Part shown: in pieces, positions 36,815-44,297 of the stretch
How positions within the stretch are numbered: position 1 is the stretch's first letter
How the letters are laid out: every line of letters starts with the position of its first letter
DNA from: Janibacter sp. Soil728
Lineage (GTDB): Bacteria; Actinomycetota; Actinomycetes; Actinomycetales; Dermatophilaceae
Assembly: GCF_001428305.1 (NCBI RefSeq)
Contig: NZ_LMRZ01000004.1
Coordinates: 696,446 to 760,445 of the forward strand
DNA: 64,000 nucleotides
Reading direction: 5' to 3'
Position numbers and translations under genes: made by a program
Notes under the pieces: model-generated
Seen by the model: the letters and a program-made list of their open reading frames with translations, nothing else
What the model was told of the DNA's origin: nothing
The model's database searches: none

Positions 36815-37147
36815 GGGTCAGCTCCGGTCTCTCGGTTGGTCGGCTTCAGGTCGAAGCCTGGCCTCATTGTGGGGATCGGTCAACTTGGTTCGACGTTGCG
36901 TCAGCGTGTCCGCCTGGTCTACCGGGGTGGGGTATCACCCCTCGGCCGGCGAGGTCGGGGACCGCCTGTCATAGCAGAAAAGATCCCGCGCAGGTCCACA
37001 GGTCGATAAGGAACCTGCGCAGGACCTCAAGGGAAGGGTTCTCGTAGCAGACGATCTGAGAGCCTGTCAAGTCTGCTCGCAGGTCCAGGACACCCAGATG
37101 GCCCCTGCTCGCGTGAGAGGGGCCTTCCTGGGCGTCTAAACGGGTCG
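36815..37147. other. Intergenic stretch in the element, 333 bp
   Basis: I see no supported gene. It holds the terminator at 37100-37124 and an inverted repeat GCGCAGGT/ACCTGCGC at about 36977-37013. The ribosome site for the 36814 gene lies at its left edge. Reading frames that cross it are continuations of shadow frames from the HNH gene. Confidence 0.5.
37100..37124 (-). terminator. Terminator of the HNH-type gene
   Basis: GGCCCCT (37100-37106) and AGGGGCC (37118-37124) form a 7-bp stem just downstream of the 37148 stop codon. Confidence 0.55.
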
Positions 37148-37633
37148 CTACATTCGGTTGAGCATCCACGCTCGGACCTGCCGCACGGACACACCCCGTG
37201 CCCCGTCCAGCCGCCCGTGGCAGGAACGGCAGCGTGGCTGATAGTGCTCCGCGTGCTCGCAGTAGGGAGCGCTCGGACTGTCCGTGCTCGTCGGTGTAAT
37301 TGGCCCGTAGCGCTCGCCGGGGCACCCTCTGACGTAGGACCATGAGTCCGCCCATCCGTGGCAGTCGATGCAACGGTGTTCGCTGGCAGGACCACGAGCG
37401 GTGCGCACTCGTGCATGAGCACGTGGGTAGCCGCGATCTAGTCCGTCCTGCGTGGGCGGTCGCCCTCCCGTGCAGCCACACGACCGCGTGCGACGCTTAA
37501 GGTCGCTCCAGCGGACAGTGGCCGTGTTGCCGCAGTCGCAACGGCATTCCCACATCCGATGGTTGCCCCGCTTGGCGACCTCATGGACGACGGTTAGCCT
37601 CCCGAACCTCTGGGATTCGATGGTGATTGACAT
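37148..37633 (-). CDS. HNH-like zinc-finger protein of the element
   Basis: A 161-residue protein. The first 60 residues, RFGRLTVVHEVAKRGNHRMW then CRCDCGN and SCGC, match the N-terminal module of phage AP2/HNH-type proteins. The second half has CIDCHGW, YCEHAEHYQPRCRSCHGRL, a zinc-knuckle arrangement like HNH nucleases (a CxxC pair plus HxxxxxRCRxCH). It may be a homing or packaging-type nuclease. It shares its N-terminal module with the 40599-41171 protein of the same element. Confidence 0.75.
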   Translation of the reverse strand: MSITIESQRFGRLTVVHEVAKRGNHRMWECRCDCGNTATVRWSDLKRRTRSCGCTGGRPPTQDGLDRGYPRAHARVRTARGPASEHRCIDCHGWADSWSYVRGCPGERYGPITPTSTDSPSAPYCEHAEHYQPRCRSCHGRLDGARGVSVRQVRAWMLNRM

Positions 37634-38302
37634 AGTGAAACCTCACTCTCAGTAGGTGTTGTGATGGTCGGGTGCCGCCTGGAAGACGGCAGCGCTCCCG
37701 AGGGGTCGATGGCAGCGGAGGAGAGACGGTGAGACCTGCTAGCCGGCTAGCACCATGGGGACCCGGAGGGTCCACCAGATCGAACCTGTCGACTTGCTAC
37801 CCGGCTAGCACCATGGGGACCCGGAGGGTCCACCAGATCCAACCTGTCGACCTGCTACCCGGCTTGCATCATGGGGACCCGGAGGGTCCACCAGATCCAA
37901 CCTGTCGACCTGCTACCCGGCTTGCATCATGGGGACCCGGAGGGTCCACCTTGGGTTAGATCTCTTCTCCGCTGCCCCTTGCTTCGACGTGCGCAGCTCC
38001 TCGTGCTGGTGGGCCATGGGGATGAGGACTTGGAACCTTGAGCGAACCCGGCCCGAGAGTCCGCCCTACAGCGCCTTTACTTGCTACCTGCTAACCCTGA
38101 CTGCAAGCGTCCTTATCTTCTGGCCATAAGTCGTGACCGACCTACGCGACAGCCTGCAAGCGTCCAACTCCAGCCGCCGATCATGACCTCTAACTTCTAT
38201 TACTATGTATGGGTCACTTAGCCGTCCTACTCTTATGCCCATAAGTCGGCAGGCACCCGAGATCCCGGATCTCCGGGACTCCCGAGAGCCAACCCAGCCG
38301 AC
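37634..38302. other. Non-coding, origin-like zone of the element
   Basis: These 669 bp hold no supported gene. They contain 3.8 copies of a 58-bp repeat (37733-37950) and then an AT-richer stretch. A 19-bp exact direct repeat is at 38137-38155 and 38298-38316. CTGCAAGCGTCC is repeated at 38101 and 38154, CCATAAGTCG occurs twice, and the palindrome GAGATCCCGGATCTC lies at 38259-38273. The zone sits directly downstream of a winged-helix gene. Together this looks like a plasmid- or satellite-type replication origin, as inference. Confidence 0.55.
37733..37950. repeat. 58-bp tandem repeats, 3.8 copies
   Basis: Copies at 37733-37790, 37791-37848, 37849-37906 and a partial 37907-37950 are about 93-100% identical. 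Each contains the palindrome GGACCCGGAGGGTCC. Copies 3 and 4 are identical over their shared length, so the array grew recently. There are no spacers between units, so it is not a CRISPR array. Confidence 0.95.
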
Positions 38303-38764
38303 CTACGCGACAGCCTCCAGAGCCTCCATACGCCTCCCGACGAAAGTTGCATCTCCGGGCATGAGGTAGAACGTCGTCACCGCTCCGCGCCTGCTCCCAA
38401 CGGTCTCGTGAGACAGCCACCCCTCACGCTCCAGACACTCAACGCCACGTTGGACATAGGCGCGTGTCCGGTTCAACCTGTCGCGCACATTGACCGCGTC
38501 CTCTAGTGAGCGCCACGACACGGCTACCCGACTGTCATCGCCGCAGAGCCTCGCCAACTGTCGCGCCACGTCCCGAGCCGAGACCGGCACCTGGTACGCC
38601 ACGTCGTCATACCAAGCCCCGGCCTGCCCCGTGGGTGGGAGGGTTTCTGCCGAGACCGCAGCGGCCAAGACGGATCCCCGAGACAGAGCGTGACGCTTGC
38701 GGATGAGGTCACGGTGTCGCTCGACCCGCTCGGACCACGCTCGCCCCAACCCGCTGTCGCTCAC
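38303..38764 (-). CDS. Winged-helix protein, possible replication initiator of the element
   Basis: A 153-residue protein. The C-terminal half (NRTRAYVQRGVECLEREGWL, then GAVTTFYLMPG) reads as a winged helix with a wing before the end. The N-terminal half is helical and basic (SERVERHRDLIRKRHALSRG). It is the last gene before the repeat zone at 37634-38302, the usual place of a Rep protein. GTG 38764 overlaps the upstream stop (GTGA). A transcriptional regulator is the alternative. Confidence 0.55.
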   Translation of the reverse strand: MSDSGLGRAWSERVERHRDLIRKRHALSRGSVLAAAVSAETLPPTGQAGAWYDDVAYQVPVSARDVARQLARLCGDDSRVAVSWRSLEDAVNVRDRLNRTRAYVQRGVECLEREGWLSHETVGSRRGAVTTFYLMPGDATFVGRRMEALEAVA

Positions 38765-38988
38765 GCGCCCCGGAGGATGGGCAGCCCATTCAGCCTCGCC
38801 TCGCCGTGCGCCCGGATGACCTCCACAGCTCGCCAGAACGTGGTGCCCTTCCCCGGAACCGTCACCGGGTAGAGACCTGCCTCTGCCTCACCGATGCGCC
38901 TTCCTCCGACGCTCGCCCCGACCAAGGCATCGGCCCGGTGTGCGTGCTCTGCTCGGATCCTCTGGAGCGCTTCCATCTGCCGATCCAT
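38761..38988 (-). CDS. Small protein of the element, 75 aa
   Basis: A soluble 75-residue protein (MDRQMEALQRIRAEHAHRAD...), helical at its start with a beta-like YPVTVPGKGTTFWRAVEVI. It is coupled on both sides by overlaps (ATGA and GTGA). No family recognised. Confidence 0.55.
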   Translation of the reverse strand: MDRQMEALQRIRAEHAHRADALVGASVGGRRIGEAEAGLYPVTVPGKGTTFWRAVEVIRAHGEARLNGLPILRGA

Positions 38989-39188
38989 CAGTCTCCCTTC
39001 GTCGTCTTCGGTAGCGGCTTGCCCGCTCGTGCTGCCGTCCGCCGTAGTGCCTTGGGTGATCCCCGGTAGGTGCTCGTGCCGCTGAACAGGACCTGCCGTG
39101 CAAGGTCGTCGGCCTCGGCTTTGTCCCGGTGGATCTGTGCTCGGTTGCCGCTGTCCGTGTCCGGCTTCGTCGGGTCGATGTACCCCAC
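38988..39188 (-). CDS. Small basic protein of the element, 66 aa
   Basis: A 66-residue basic protein (GTG start, VGYIDPTKPDTDSGNRAQIH..., ending KPLPKTTKGD). It starts two bases after the upstream stop and overlaps the next start. The Lys/Arg-rich tail suggests nucleic-acid contact. No family recognised. Confidence 0.5.
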   Translation of the reverse strand: MGYIDPTKPDTDSGNRAQIHRDKAEADDLARQVLFSGTSTYRGSPKALRRTAARAGKPLPKTTKGD

Positions 39189-39190
39189 GC

Positions 39191-40369
39191 TCAGACCTCC
39201 GCCTGCTCGTATCGGTAGGTCACCGTGAGGGTGGCGCTTGCGGAGATCGGCCACAGTGGCGACCCGTACGAGTGCGCGACCTGCGAGGGCTCCCACGGGT
39301 AGGCGTCGCCCTCGTACTTGGTGACCTCGCCCAACGTCAGGGAGACGATCTCCCCGGCCTCGGTTACTGCCCCAACGGTCTCTTGGAAGATGCCGACAAG
39401 GCTGGTCAGCTCATCTCGCAACTGATCCACCGTGAGGCACTCGCCACGCTCGTGTTGTGAGGCGACGACGAATGACGCACTCCCGGTAGCCGTCCCATCC
39501 TCGCTAACGGTGAGGGACTCGTCCCCACGACGAAACAACCCGGTCACCTGCGCTGTGACGGTCGCCGCCTGGTAGCCACGGGCGTGCAGGTTTTCAACCT
39601 CCTTGGCTCCCGACACTTGGCCGTGCCACGCCCTAGCGAAGGTCGCCATGAGAGACGCGACAGCGTGCTGACTCGGTGCCGCCAGTCGTGGGGTGTTCCA
39701 CCACGCCTTGTCGAACGTGACCCGGTCACCCCTGACGCGGACCTCGGATCCCGTGGCTTCCAGCGCATCGGTGAGTGAGTCGCTGTCAATCACTGTCTCG
39801 ATGCACGTCAGGCGAACCTCTCCGGCAGCGTCGAGAGTCCCGTAGTTCTCGGTGGGGGAGACCTGCGAGACGACGACGATGGGGGAAACCTCGGGAGCGT
39901 CGTCAACGCTCTTGCGGATCACTACGGGGACGTCAGTGACGCTCTCAAGGGCATCGGCCACGAGCCCTGCAAGGTACTCGTCAGACTCAAGCGGGGCAAG
40001 GGTTCGCTCCGCCTTGCGAAGGTCCGCCGTGGCAGGCTTGAGCAACCGTCCCGCTCGGTCGATGCCCTTCTCAGCGGAGACGATCTCTCCGGTGCTCACG
40101 GTCTCGTCCCCGGCGTCGAGACGGGCGTTGAGGGAGGCCAGTGCTGCCGTTGCGTCGGCCTGCTCCTGCTCCAGCCGGGAGACCTTGCTACGTGCCTCCC
40201 TGACGCCCTCTCGTGCCGCCTGTAGCGCTCCCATGGGTCGAGGTAGTGAGCGTCGCTCAGATCGGCTCTGAGAGCGCTCTGCGGTGAGTGCAGCGATCTG
40301 CCCGGTAAGGCTCATCTCCTCACCGATCATCTGAGCCTCGGTCTCGGTCGTCATTGCAATGTCAGTCAT
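39191..40369 (-). CDS. Coiled-coil protein of the element, 392 aa
   Basis: The largest element gene apart from integrase. Residues about 15-130 are a heptad-rich coiled coil (LTGQIAALTAERSQSRSERR, VREARSKVSRLEQEQADATA). The rest is beta-rich with EVRLTCIETVIDSDSLTDAL and a run of VTAQVTG / SASATLTVTYRYEQAEV strands at the end. There is no signal, membrane segment or nuclease motif. It might be a structural or interference factor of a satellite; nothing proves it. ATG 40369 overlaps the upstream stop. Confidence 0.65.
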   Translation of the reverse strand: MTDIAMTTETEAQMIGEEMSLTGQIAALTAERSQSRSERRSLPRPMGALQAAREGVREARSKVSRLEQEQADATAALASLNARLDAGDETVSTGEIVSAEKGIDRAGRLLKPATADLRKAERTLAPLESDEYLAGLVADALESVTDVPVVIRKSVDDAPEVSPIVVVSQVSPTENYGTLDAAGEVRLTCIETVIDSDSLTDALEATGSEVRVRGDRVTFDKAWWNTPRLAAPSQHAVASLMATFARAWHGQVSGAKEVENLHARGYQAATVTAQVTGLFRRGDESLTVSEDGTATGSASFVVASQHERGECLTVDQLRDELTSLVGIFQETVGAVTEAGEIVSLTLGEVTKYEGDAYPWEPSQVAHSYGSPLWPISASATLTVTYRYEQAEV

Positions 40370-40602
40370 CGTCGGACTGCCTTCCTGTAGGGGGTCGTGC
40401 TCGTCGTCGTGCTTTTGCGGTTCATCTCTTCAAAGCGGGTCATGCGATCTGAGCGCTGTCGTCGCTCGGGTTGGAACACGCGGGGGAGTGCTTGGAGATG
40501 GAAGCCGCCACAGGGGTGCTCCCATCGCTCGTGTGGCCCTGCTAGCAGTCCTGTCGCCCTAAGTCGTGCCTGCTCTTCAGGGGTCAGCAGTGTCTGACTC
40601 AC
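40366..40602 (-). CDS. Small basic protein of the element, 78 aa
   Basis: A 78-residue protein with an N-terminal LLTPEEQARLRATGLLAG and a strongly basic C-terminus (RRQRSDRMTRFEEMNRKST). It overlaps its neighbours by four bases on both sides. No family recognised. Confidence 0.55.
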   Translation of the reverse strand: MSQTLLTPEEQARLRATGLLAGPHERWEHPCGGFHLQALPRVFQPERRQRSDRMTRFEEMNRKSTTTSTTPYRKAVRR

Positions 40603-41171
40603 GACGCCACCCGCTCCCGGAGTTCGAGGACTTCCCGCAGTAGGTCGCGCTCAGCTCGCAGCTCTGCCAGCCGGTCATGCCCGGTTGACTGCTCGGCCCG
40701 GACTTCCTCCACCACGTCGGCAGCGTCGTCGTCAGTGACCGTCCGACCCATCCCGTCGAGTGCGTCCCGCAGTCGCTGCTCGGCTTCCTCGGGGGTGGCA
40801 CCCGTCCGGCTTCGGTTCGTCTTCCTCCCGTCTGGGAGTCGCACGTTCACCCTCGCCGCCCATCGCCCGGTGCGGTCATCGAGATAGAGGTAGATCTTGC
40901 CGACATAACTAAAGTCCTCCGGCTCCTCACTCCCGTCCTTCCATGCGGGGTTGAGTGCGCCTACCCGGCTGCTCTCCAGGAGTCGCTCCCGGTGGAAGCA
41001 GCCACAGGACGACGTGCTGCCGCTCCGGAGATGGCAGCCCATCACGGTCGTTTCAATTCCGCACTCACACAGGCACCGCCAGCGGGCACCGCTCTTGCTT
41101 CCACTCTCCGCTCGTCCAATGACGGTCAGCCGCCCATAGACATTGCCCGTCTCGTCAATCACGTTGGACAT
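40599..41171 (-). CDS. Zinc-finger and AP2-like protein of the element, 190 aa
   Basis: The N-terminal module (YGRLTVIGRAESGSKSGARW, CLCECG, SSCGCFHRERL) is the same Cys-cluster module as in the 37148-37633 protein. A central segment, GRWAARVNVRLPDGRKTNRS, resembles an AP2-type DNA-binding fold. The C-terminus is a coiled coil (RLAELRAERDLLREVLELRE). ATG 41171 is preferred; the open frame further upstream runs antisense-free but lacks a ribosome site. Likely DNA-binding. Confidence 0.65.
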   Translation of the reverse strand: MSNVIDETGNVYGRLTVIGRAESGSKSGARWRCLCECGIETTVMGCHLRSGSTSSCGCFHRERLLESSRVGALNPAWKDGSEEPEDFSYVGKIYLYLDDRTGRWAARVNVRLPDGRKTNRSRTGATPEEAEQRLRDALDGMGRTVTDDDAADVVEEVRAEQSTGHDRLAELRAERDLLREVLELRERVAS

Positions 41172-41392
41172 CAGACCGCCACCGCCTCGGTACGCCCGGC
41201 CCGCTCGTGCGCCTCGATGTCCGCCATGAGGTACCGGATCGACCCTCCGGCAACTCGGTGGAACGTCGGTCCCGTCCCTTGAGTGCGGAGGTTCGCCAAG
41301 GTCTTCGGGCTTACGCCCCATCGCTCGGCCAGTGCATCGGTTCGGATAAACACCTGCGCCGCCGTGCTTGTCGTCGTCTCGTCCATGCTCAT
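41171..41392 (-). CDS. AlpA/excisionase-type helix-turn-helix protein
   Basis: A 73-residue protein with a MerR-like helix-turn-helix: TDALAERWGVSPKTLANLRTQGTGPTFHRV then GSIRYLMADIEAHE, the HTH_17 layout of phage excisionases and AlpA regulators. It is the first gene of the leftward operon. AGGAG lies nine bases before ATG 41392. It could serve as recombination directionality factor or as operon activator. Confidence 0.8.
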   Translation of the reverse strand: MSMDETTTSTAAQVFIRTDALAERWGVSPKTLANLRTQGTGPTFHRVAGGSIRYLMADIEAHERAGRTEAVAV

Positions 41393-41894
41393 ACCTAGTG
41401 CTCCTGTCTGTTCAGCCGTCGCCTCCCTGGCGTTGGCGTGGTGCGCCCTGACCGGTTGGTCGTGGCGGTCGTGCCGTGCTAGTTTTTGCGAGGGCAGAAA
41501 CTTGCCCTTGCATCTTTCTGCCCAAACGCGGATGCGTACGTGCAGGCTTGATCTCCTCGGATTGCTCCCAAGGTCTCGTGAGGTCCATCTCAGGACCGGA
41601 CGTGCATGAACTTACTTGGTGCCCCCCGAAATCGGTTGCAGGGACTTGACATCACCCGTTCAGTCCGATAAGCGGAACCTAGCAGGTGCCCCCTTGTAAT
41701 CCGTACGTTGACTTGACGTCACCCGAGCCGAGGGGTGCCTGGAACGTTGGCTCCATCCCCACTAGATCCCCACTTTGACCCCAAGAATCCCCAGAATGAT
41801 CGGGTCGGATCAGGTAGTAGGATCGGGCCAAGATCGGCTCTACGGCGGGCGTATGGCCACATTCGTGGCAGGTCGGGGATTACGAGTCAAGGAC
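41393..41894. other. Control region of the element, no gene
   Basis: About 500 bp between the first operon gene and attR hold no supported gene. It has a 9-bp inverted repeat, GGGCAGAAA (41492-41500) with TTTCTGCCC (41515-41523), a likely operator. Two 41-bp direct repeats lie at 41618-41658 and 41685-41725. Confidence 0.6.
41618..41725. repeat. Two 41-bp direct repeats near attR
   Basis: Copies 41618-41658 and 41685-41725 have the same length. They share GGTGCCCCC at the start and GACTTGACxTCACCCG at the end, with a diverged middle. The period is 67 bp and they lie 170-280 bp from attR. Integrase arm sites or tandem operators fit. Confidence 0.75.
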
Positions 41895-41930
41895 TCGGCA
41901 GGTTACTGGTTCGAGTCCAGTCGGGGGAGC
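41895..41930 (+). repeat. attR, 36-bp direct repeat (tRNA-Asn 3' remnant)
   Basis: Identical to 35353-35388. It is followed by CAG, so the displaced original tRNA end reads GCCA with an encoded CCA. It is not a second tRNA gene, since the 5' half is absent. Confidence 0.95.
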
Positions 41931-41938
41931 CAGCAGAG

Positions 41939-41965
41939 CCCCTCACCCGCATCGCGGGTGAGGGG
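41939..41965. terminator. Original tRNA-Asn terminator, now beyond attR
   Basis: CCCCTCACCCGC (41939-41950) pairs with 41954-41965 around ATC. The 12-bp stem lies nine bases after attR, where the tRNA gene ended before integration. It can also stop the convergent 41984 gene. Confidence 0.85.
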
Positions 41966-41983
41966 GTCTCGTGGTTGTTGGGG

Positions 41984-42961
41984 TCAGCTGGAGCTGGCGG
42001 ACCCGCCGGAGGTGGACGAGCTCGCGGAGCGCGGCTCCGGGCAGGACTGCAGGGTGGGCGGGGTGGCGGTGCGTTTGCCGATCTGCTCGACGGTGCCCAG
42101 GTTGTCGCGCACCGAGCGCTTCCAGTCACCGCTGTCGACCATGGCGGCGAGAGCGTCGTGGACGTCCTCGCACATGGCGGTGTCCTCACGGCGCATGGCG
42201 ACACCCCAGCGCTCGTGGGTGAACGGCTTGCCGCTCGTGCGCCATGTGTCCGGAGGGGTGGAACCCCGGGCGAAGCCCGCCAGGATCGCCGCGTCGGACG
42301 TGACCGCTTCGACCTTGTCGTCCTTGAGCAGGTCGACGCAGTCGGAGATGCGTGGGCGCATCGTCAGGTGCAGCCCGGGGTAGTTGGCAACCAGCTCGGT
42401 CGTCGACTGCGAGCCCTGCACGCTGCAGACCGTGGAGCCCGACAGCTGGGAGGGCTTGCGGATGCGGCTGGTCGTGCGCACGAGCAGGTCCTGACCTGTC
42501 GACAGATAGGGGCCCGCGAAGGTGATCTGCTCGGCACGCGCGGGTGTGATCGAGTAGGCGGCGAGGACGAGGTCGACCTGACCGGTCGCCAGCAGCGTCT
42601 CGCGCTGATCGGTCTGGGCCTCGACGAAGGCGATCCGCGAGATGCCCAGGTAGCGCGCGATGTAGCGCGCGACGTCGGCGTCCAGGCCGCTGTAGGTGTC
42701 GCCCTCGCGCAGACCCACGCCCGGCTGGTCGAAGGAGATGCCCACCCGCAGGGTGTCCGGCAGCTCGGTCTCGTGCAGCGAGGGACTGGACGTGGTGCTC
42801 GAGGAGGTGCTGGTCCCGCTCGTCGGCGTGCTCGAGGAGGCCGTCGAGCTGGTGGAGACCGGGGCGGGCGAGTCGGTGGGGCTCACGTCCACGGAGCGGA
42901 CGCACGCGGTCAGGAGGGTAGCGGTGAGCGCGGCTGTGGCCAGCGCGCGGACTCGGCGCAC
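41984..42961 (-). CDS. Solitary glutamate-type ABC substrate-binding lipoprotein
   Basis: A 325-residue family 3 solute-binding protein. The signal TAALTATLLTAC ends in a lipobox Cys, followed by a Ser/Thr/Pro-rich tether of about 45 residues. The binding domain parallels GluB at 49564-50403: SFDQPGVGLREGDTYSGLDADVARYIA against the matching GluB run, then FAGPYLSTGQDLLVR and GVAMRREDTAMCEDV. A Ser-rich tail ends the protein. GTG 42961 has AAGGGGG as ribosome site. No permease or ATPase adjoins it, so it may share the gluACD transporter 6 kb away. Confidence 0.85.
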   Translation of the reverse strand: MRRVRALATAALTATLLTACVRSVDVSPTDSPAPVSTSSTASSSTPTSGTSTSSSTTSSPSLHETELPDTLRVGISFDQPGVGLREGDTYSGLDADVARYIARYLGISRIAFVEAQTDQRETLLATGQVDLVLAAYSITPARAEQITFAGPYLSTGQDLLVRTTSRIRKPSQLSGSTVCSVQGSQSTTELVANYPGLHLTMRPRISDCVDLLKDDKVEAVTSDAAILAGFARGSTPPDTWRTSGKPFTHERWGVAMRREDTAMCEDVHDALAAMVDSGDWKRSVRDNLGTVEQIGKRTATPPTLQSCPEPRSASSSTSGGSASSS

Positions 42962-42966
42962 GTCAT

Positions 42967-43021
42967 CCCCCTTCGTCGGACGGGATCCATCCTCGCAGGC
43001 TTCCGTCGACGACGAAGGGGG
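42967..43021 (-). terminator. Hairpin made of an inverted CGAAGGGGG pair
   Basis: CCCCCTTCGTCG (42967-42978) pairs exactly with 43010-43021. It lies 17 bases after the stop of the 43038-43706 gene. Confidence 0.7.
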
Positions 43022-43037
43022 TGACTACGCCGTGTCG

Positions 43038-43706
43038 TCAGCGCCGGGAGGTCGCGGACGTCCGGCCGAAGGTGTTATAGCTGTCAACCGTCTTCAGTCG
43101 CCAGTACCGAGCCGTCGACGAGGTGCGCTTGAAGGTGACCTTGCCGTACCGGTTGGTCGTGGTCGACGTGACGGGCTTCCACGCGCAGGTGGAGCAGGCC
43201 TGGGACTGCAGGTAGACCCGCTGGCCAGACAGGGCGGCGTAGCTCCCGGCCCGGGGCGAGTAGCGGGTCGTCGTGCCCGCAGTGGTGACGGTCGAGCCGC
43301 TGCGGCTGGTGCTGATGTACTGCCGCGAGCCGTACTTGACGGTCATCGTGCGGGTGTTCTGGGGGATCTTGTCCCAGTCCTGGTCGTAGGCGCCGTCGGG
43401 GCGGATCGTGTAGATGCCGACGGGGTTCCAGTCGTACCAGTCGATGGACTCGGAGGTCATCCCCGAGTCGAACCAGAACCCGTTGAAAATGCCCTGCGTG
43501 GGGTGGACGACGCTCCAGTCCGCGAACTCGGCATAGGTCCGACAGCCGTAGCTGTAGGTGCCCGTGACGGTGCGGTAGGGCGACACGATCGCCACCTTGC
43601 TCGGGGTGCTGATGTTGCAGGAGGGCGCGGCCTGCGCGGACGGCGCGGCGAGCAGGGTGAGGGGGAGCAGGGAGGCGGCGGCGACTGCCAGGGCGCGCTT
43701 GGGCAT
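43038..43706 (-). CDS. Secreted protein of unknown function, 222 aa
   Basis: An exported protein with signal peptide MPKRALAVAAASLLPLTLLAAPSAQA. The mature part is beta-rich with many Tyr, Ser and Thr, and two Cys pairs (CNIS/YGCRTY early, QACSTCAW late). It ends in a basic NTFGRTSATSRR. A segment GSRQYISTSRSGSTVTTAGT is low in complexity. GAGGAC precedes ATG 43706. No catalytic motif or family recognised; it could be a surface adhesin-like or inhibitor protein. Confidence 0.7.
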   Translation of the reverse strand: MPKRALAVAAASLLPLTLLAAPSAQAAPSCNISTPSKVAIVSPYRTVTGTYSYGCRTYAEFADWSVVHPTQGIFNGFWFDSGMTSESIDWYDWNPVGIYTIRPDGAYDQDWDKIPQNTRTMTVKYGSRQYISTSRSGSTVTTAGTTTRYSPRAGSYAALSGQRVYLQSQACSTCAWKPVTSTTTNRYGKVTFKRTSSTARYWRLKTVDSYNTFGRTSATSRR

Positions 43707-43982
43707 GGGTGTCCTCGGGAGGAAGAGAAGGGTGGCGTCCGGGGCATTCCCCGAGCTTGGGAGAAGAGTAGAGCCAGCCACCGACATTGACCAGAGGCTG
43801 GCTCGGGAGCGTTGTCGGGGGTGGGTGGCACGGTGGTGACGAGGGCGGAGCGAGGGCTGGCGGAGCAGGCGGGGAAGGCGAAGAAGTTGTCCTCACCCTC
43901 TTGAATCATTCGAACATGAGGTTGACCCCGTTCGGTGGACATCCTGATCGCCAGGCTTGCCCTGGCAGGGAAGGATGCACTC

Positions 43983-44297
43983 ATGGGTGCGAAGAGGAAG
44001 AGTTACACCCCGAAGTTCCGGCAGGAAGCCGCTCGCCTGGTCATCGACACCGGGCGCACGATCGCTGAGGTCGCTCGAGAGATCGGGGTCGGCGAGGCAC
44101 TGCTGGGCCGGTGGGTAGCGATAGAGCGTTCGCGGATGGATGACCCGCCCGAGGCGTTGGACGTCGACGAGCGGGCCGAGCTGGAGCGGCTGCGACGCGA
44201 GGTGGCCGAGCTGCGGATGGACCGGCAGTTCCTGAAAAAAGCAGCGGCCTTCTTCGCGATAGAGAACGCATCGAACCCGAGCGAGCGTTCGAGGTGA
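43983..44297 (+). CDS. IS3-family transposase OrfA
   Basis: A 104-residue protein with the HTH of IS3 OrfA (KRKSYTPKFRQEAARLVIDT, TIAEVAREIGVGEALLGRW). It ends in a leucine-zipper-like helix (ELERLRREVAELRMDRQFLKKA). ATG 43983 is preferred over the in-frame ATG 43935, which lies in the inverted repeat. It ends just inside orfB. Confidence 0.9.
   Translation: MGAKRKSYTPKFRQEAARLVIDTGRTIAEVAREIGVGEALLGRWVAIERSRMDDPPEALDVDERAELERLRREVAELRMDRQFLKKAAAFFAIENASNPSERSR
44235..44241 (+). promoter_or_regulatory. Programmed -1 frameshift site AAAAAAG of the IS
   Basis: In orfA the codons read CTG AAA AAA GCA. A -1 slip continues as AGC AGC GGC into the orfB frame, which is open from here through FEVIHAEKATHSICR. 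This produces the OrfAB transposase. Confidence 0.85.

Larger units (their letters stand above)
35353..41930 (-). mobile_element. Integrated element of about 6.5 kb in tRNA-Asn
   Basis: The element is bounded by 36-bp att repeats and has a tyrosine integrase next to attL. All ten genes I support are on the minus strand with mostly 1-4 base overlaps: an AlpA-like HTH, a zinc-finger protein, six small proteins including a winged-helix protein, an HNH-type protein, and integrase. An origin-like non-coding zone with 58-bp tandem repeats lies between the winged-helix and HNH genes. No capsid, portal, terminase, conjugation or FtsK-type genes are present. It is therefore a satellite-like or integrative-plasmid-like element. 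Its base composition is less GC-rich than the flanks. Confidence 0.9.

Noticed and set aside
37733-37950. Tandem repeats as a CRISPR array
   Set aside because: The 58-bp units follow each other without unique spacers, and no cas gene is present.
41895-41930. A second tRNA-Asn gene
   Set aside because: Only the 3' half is present; it is the attR copy.
41984-42961. The glutamate-binding paralogue as cargo of the integrated element
   Set aside because: It lies outside attR and beyond the original tRNA terminator, so it belongs to the host chromosome.
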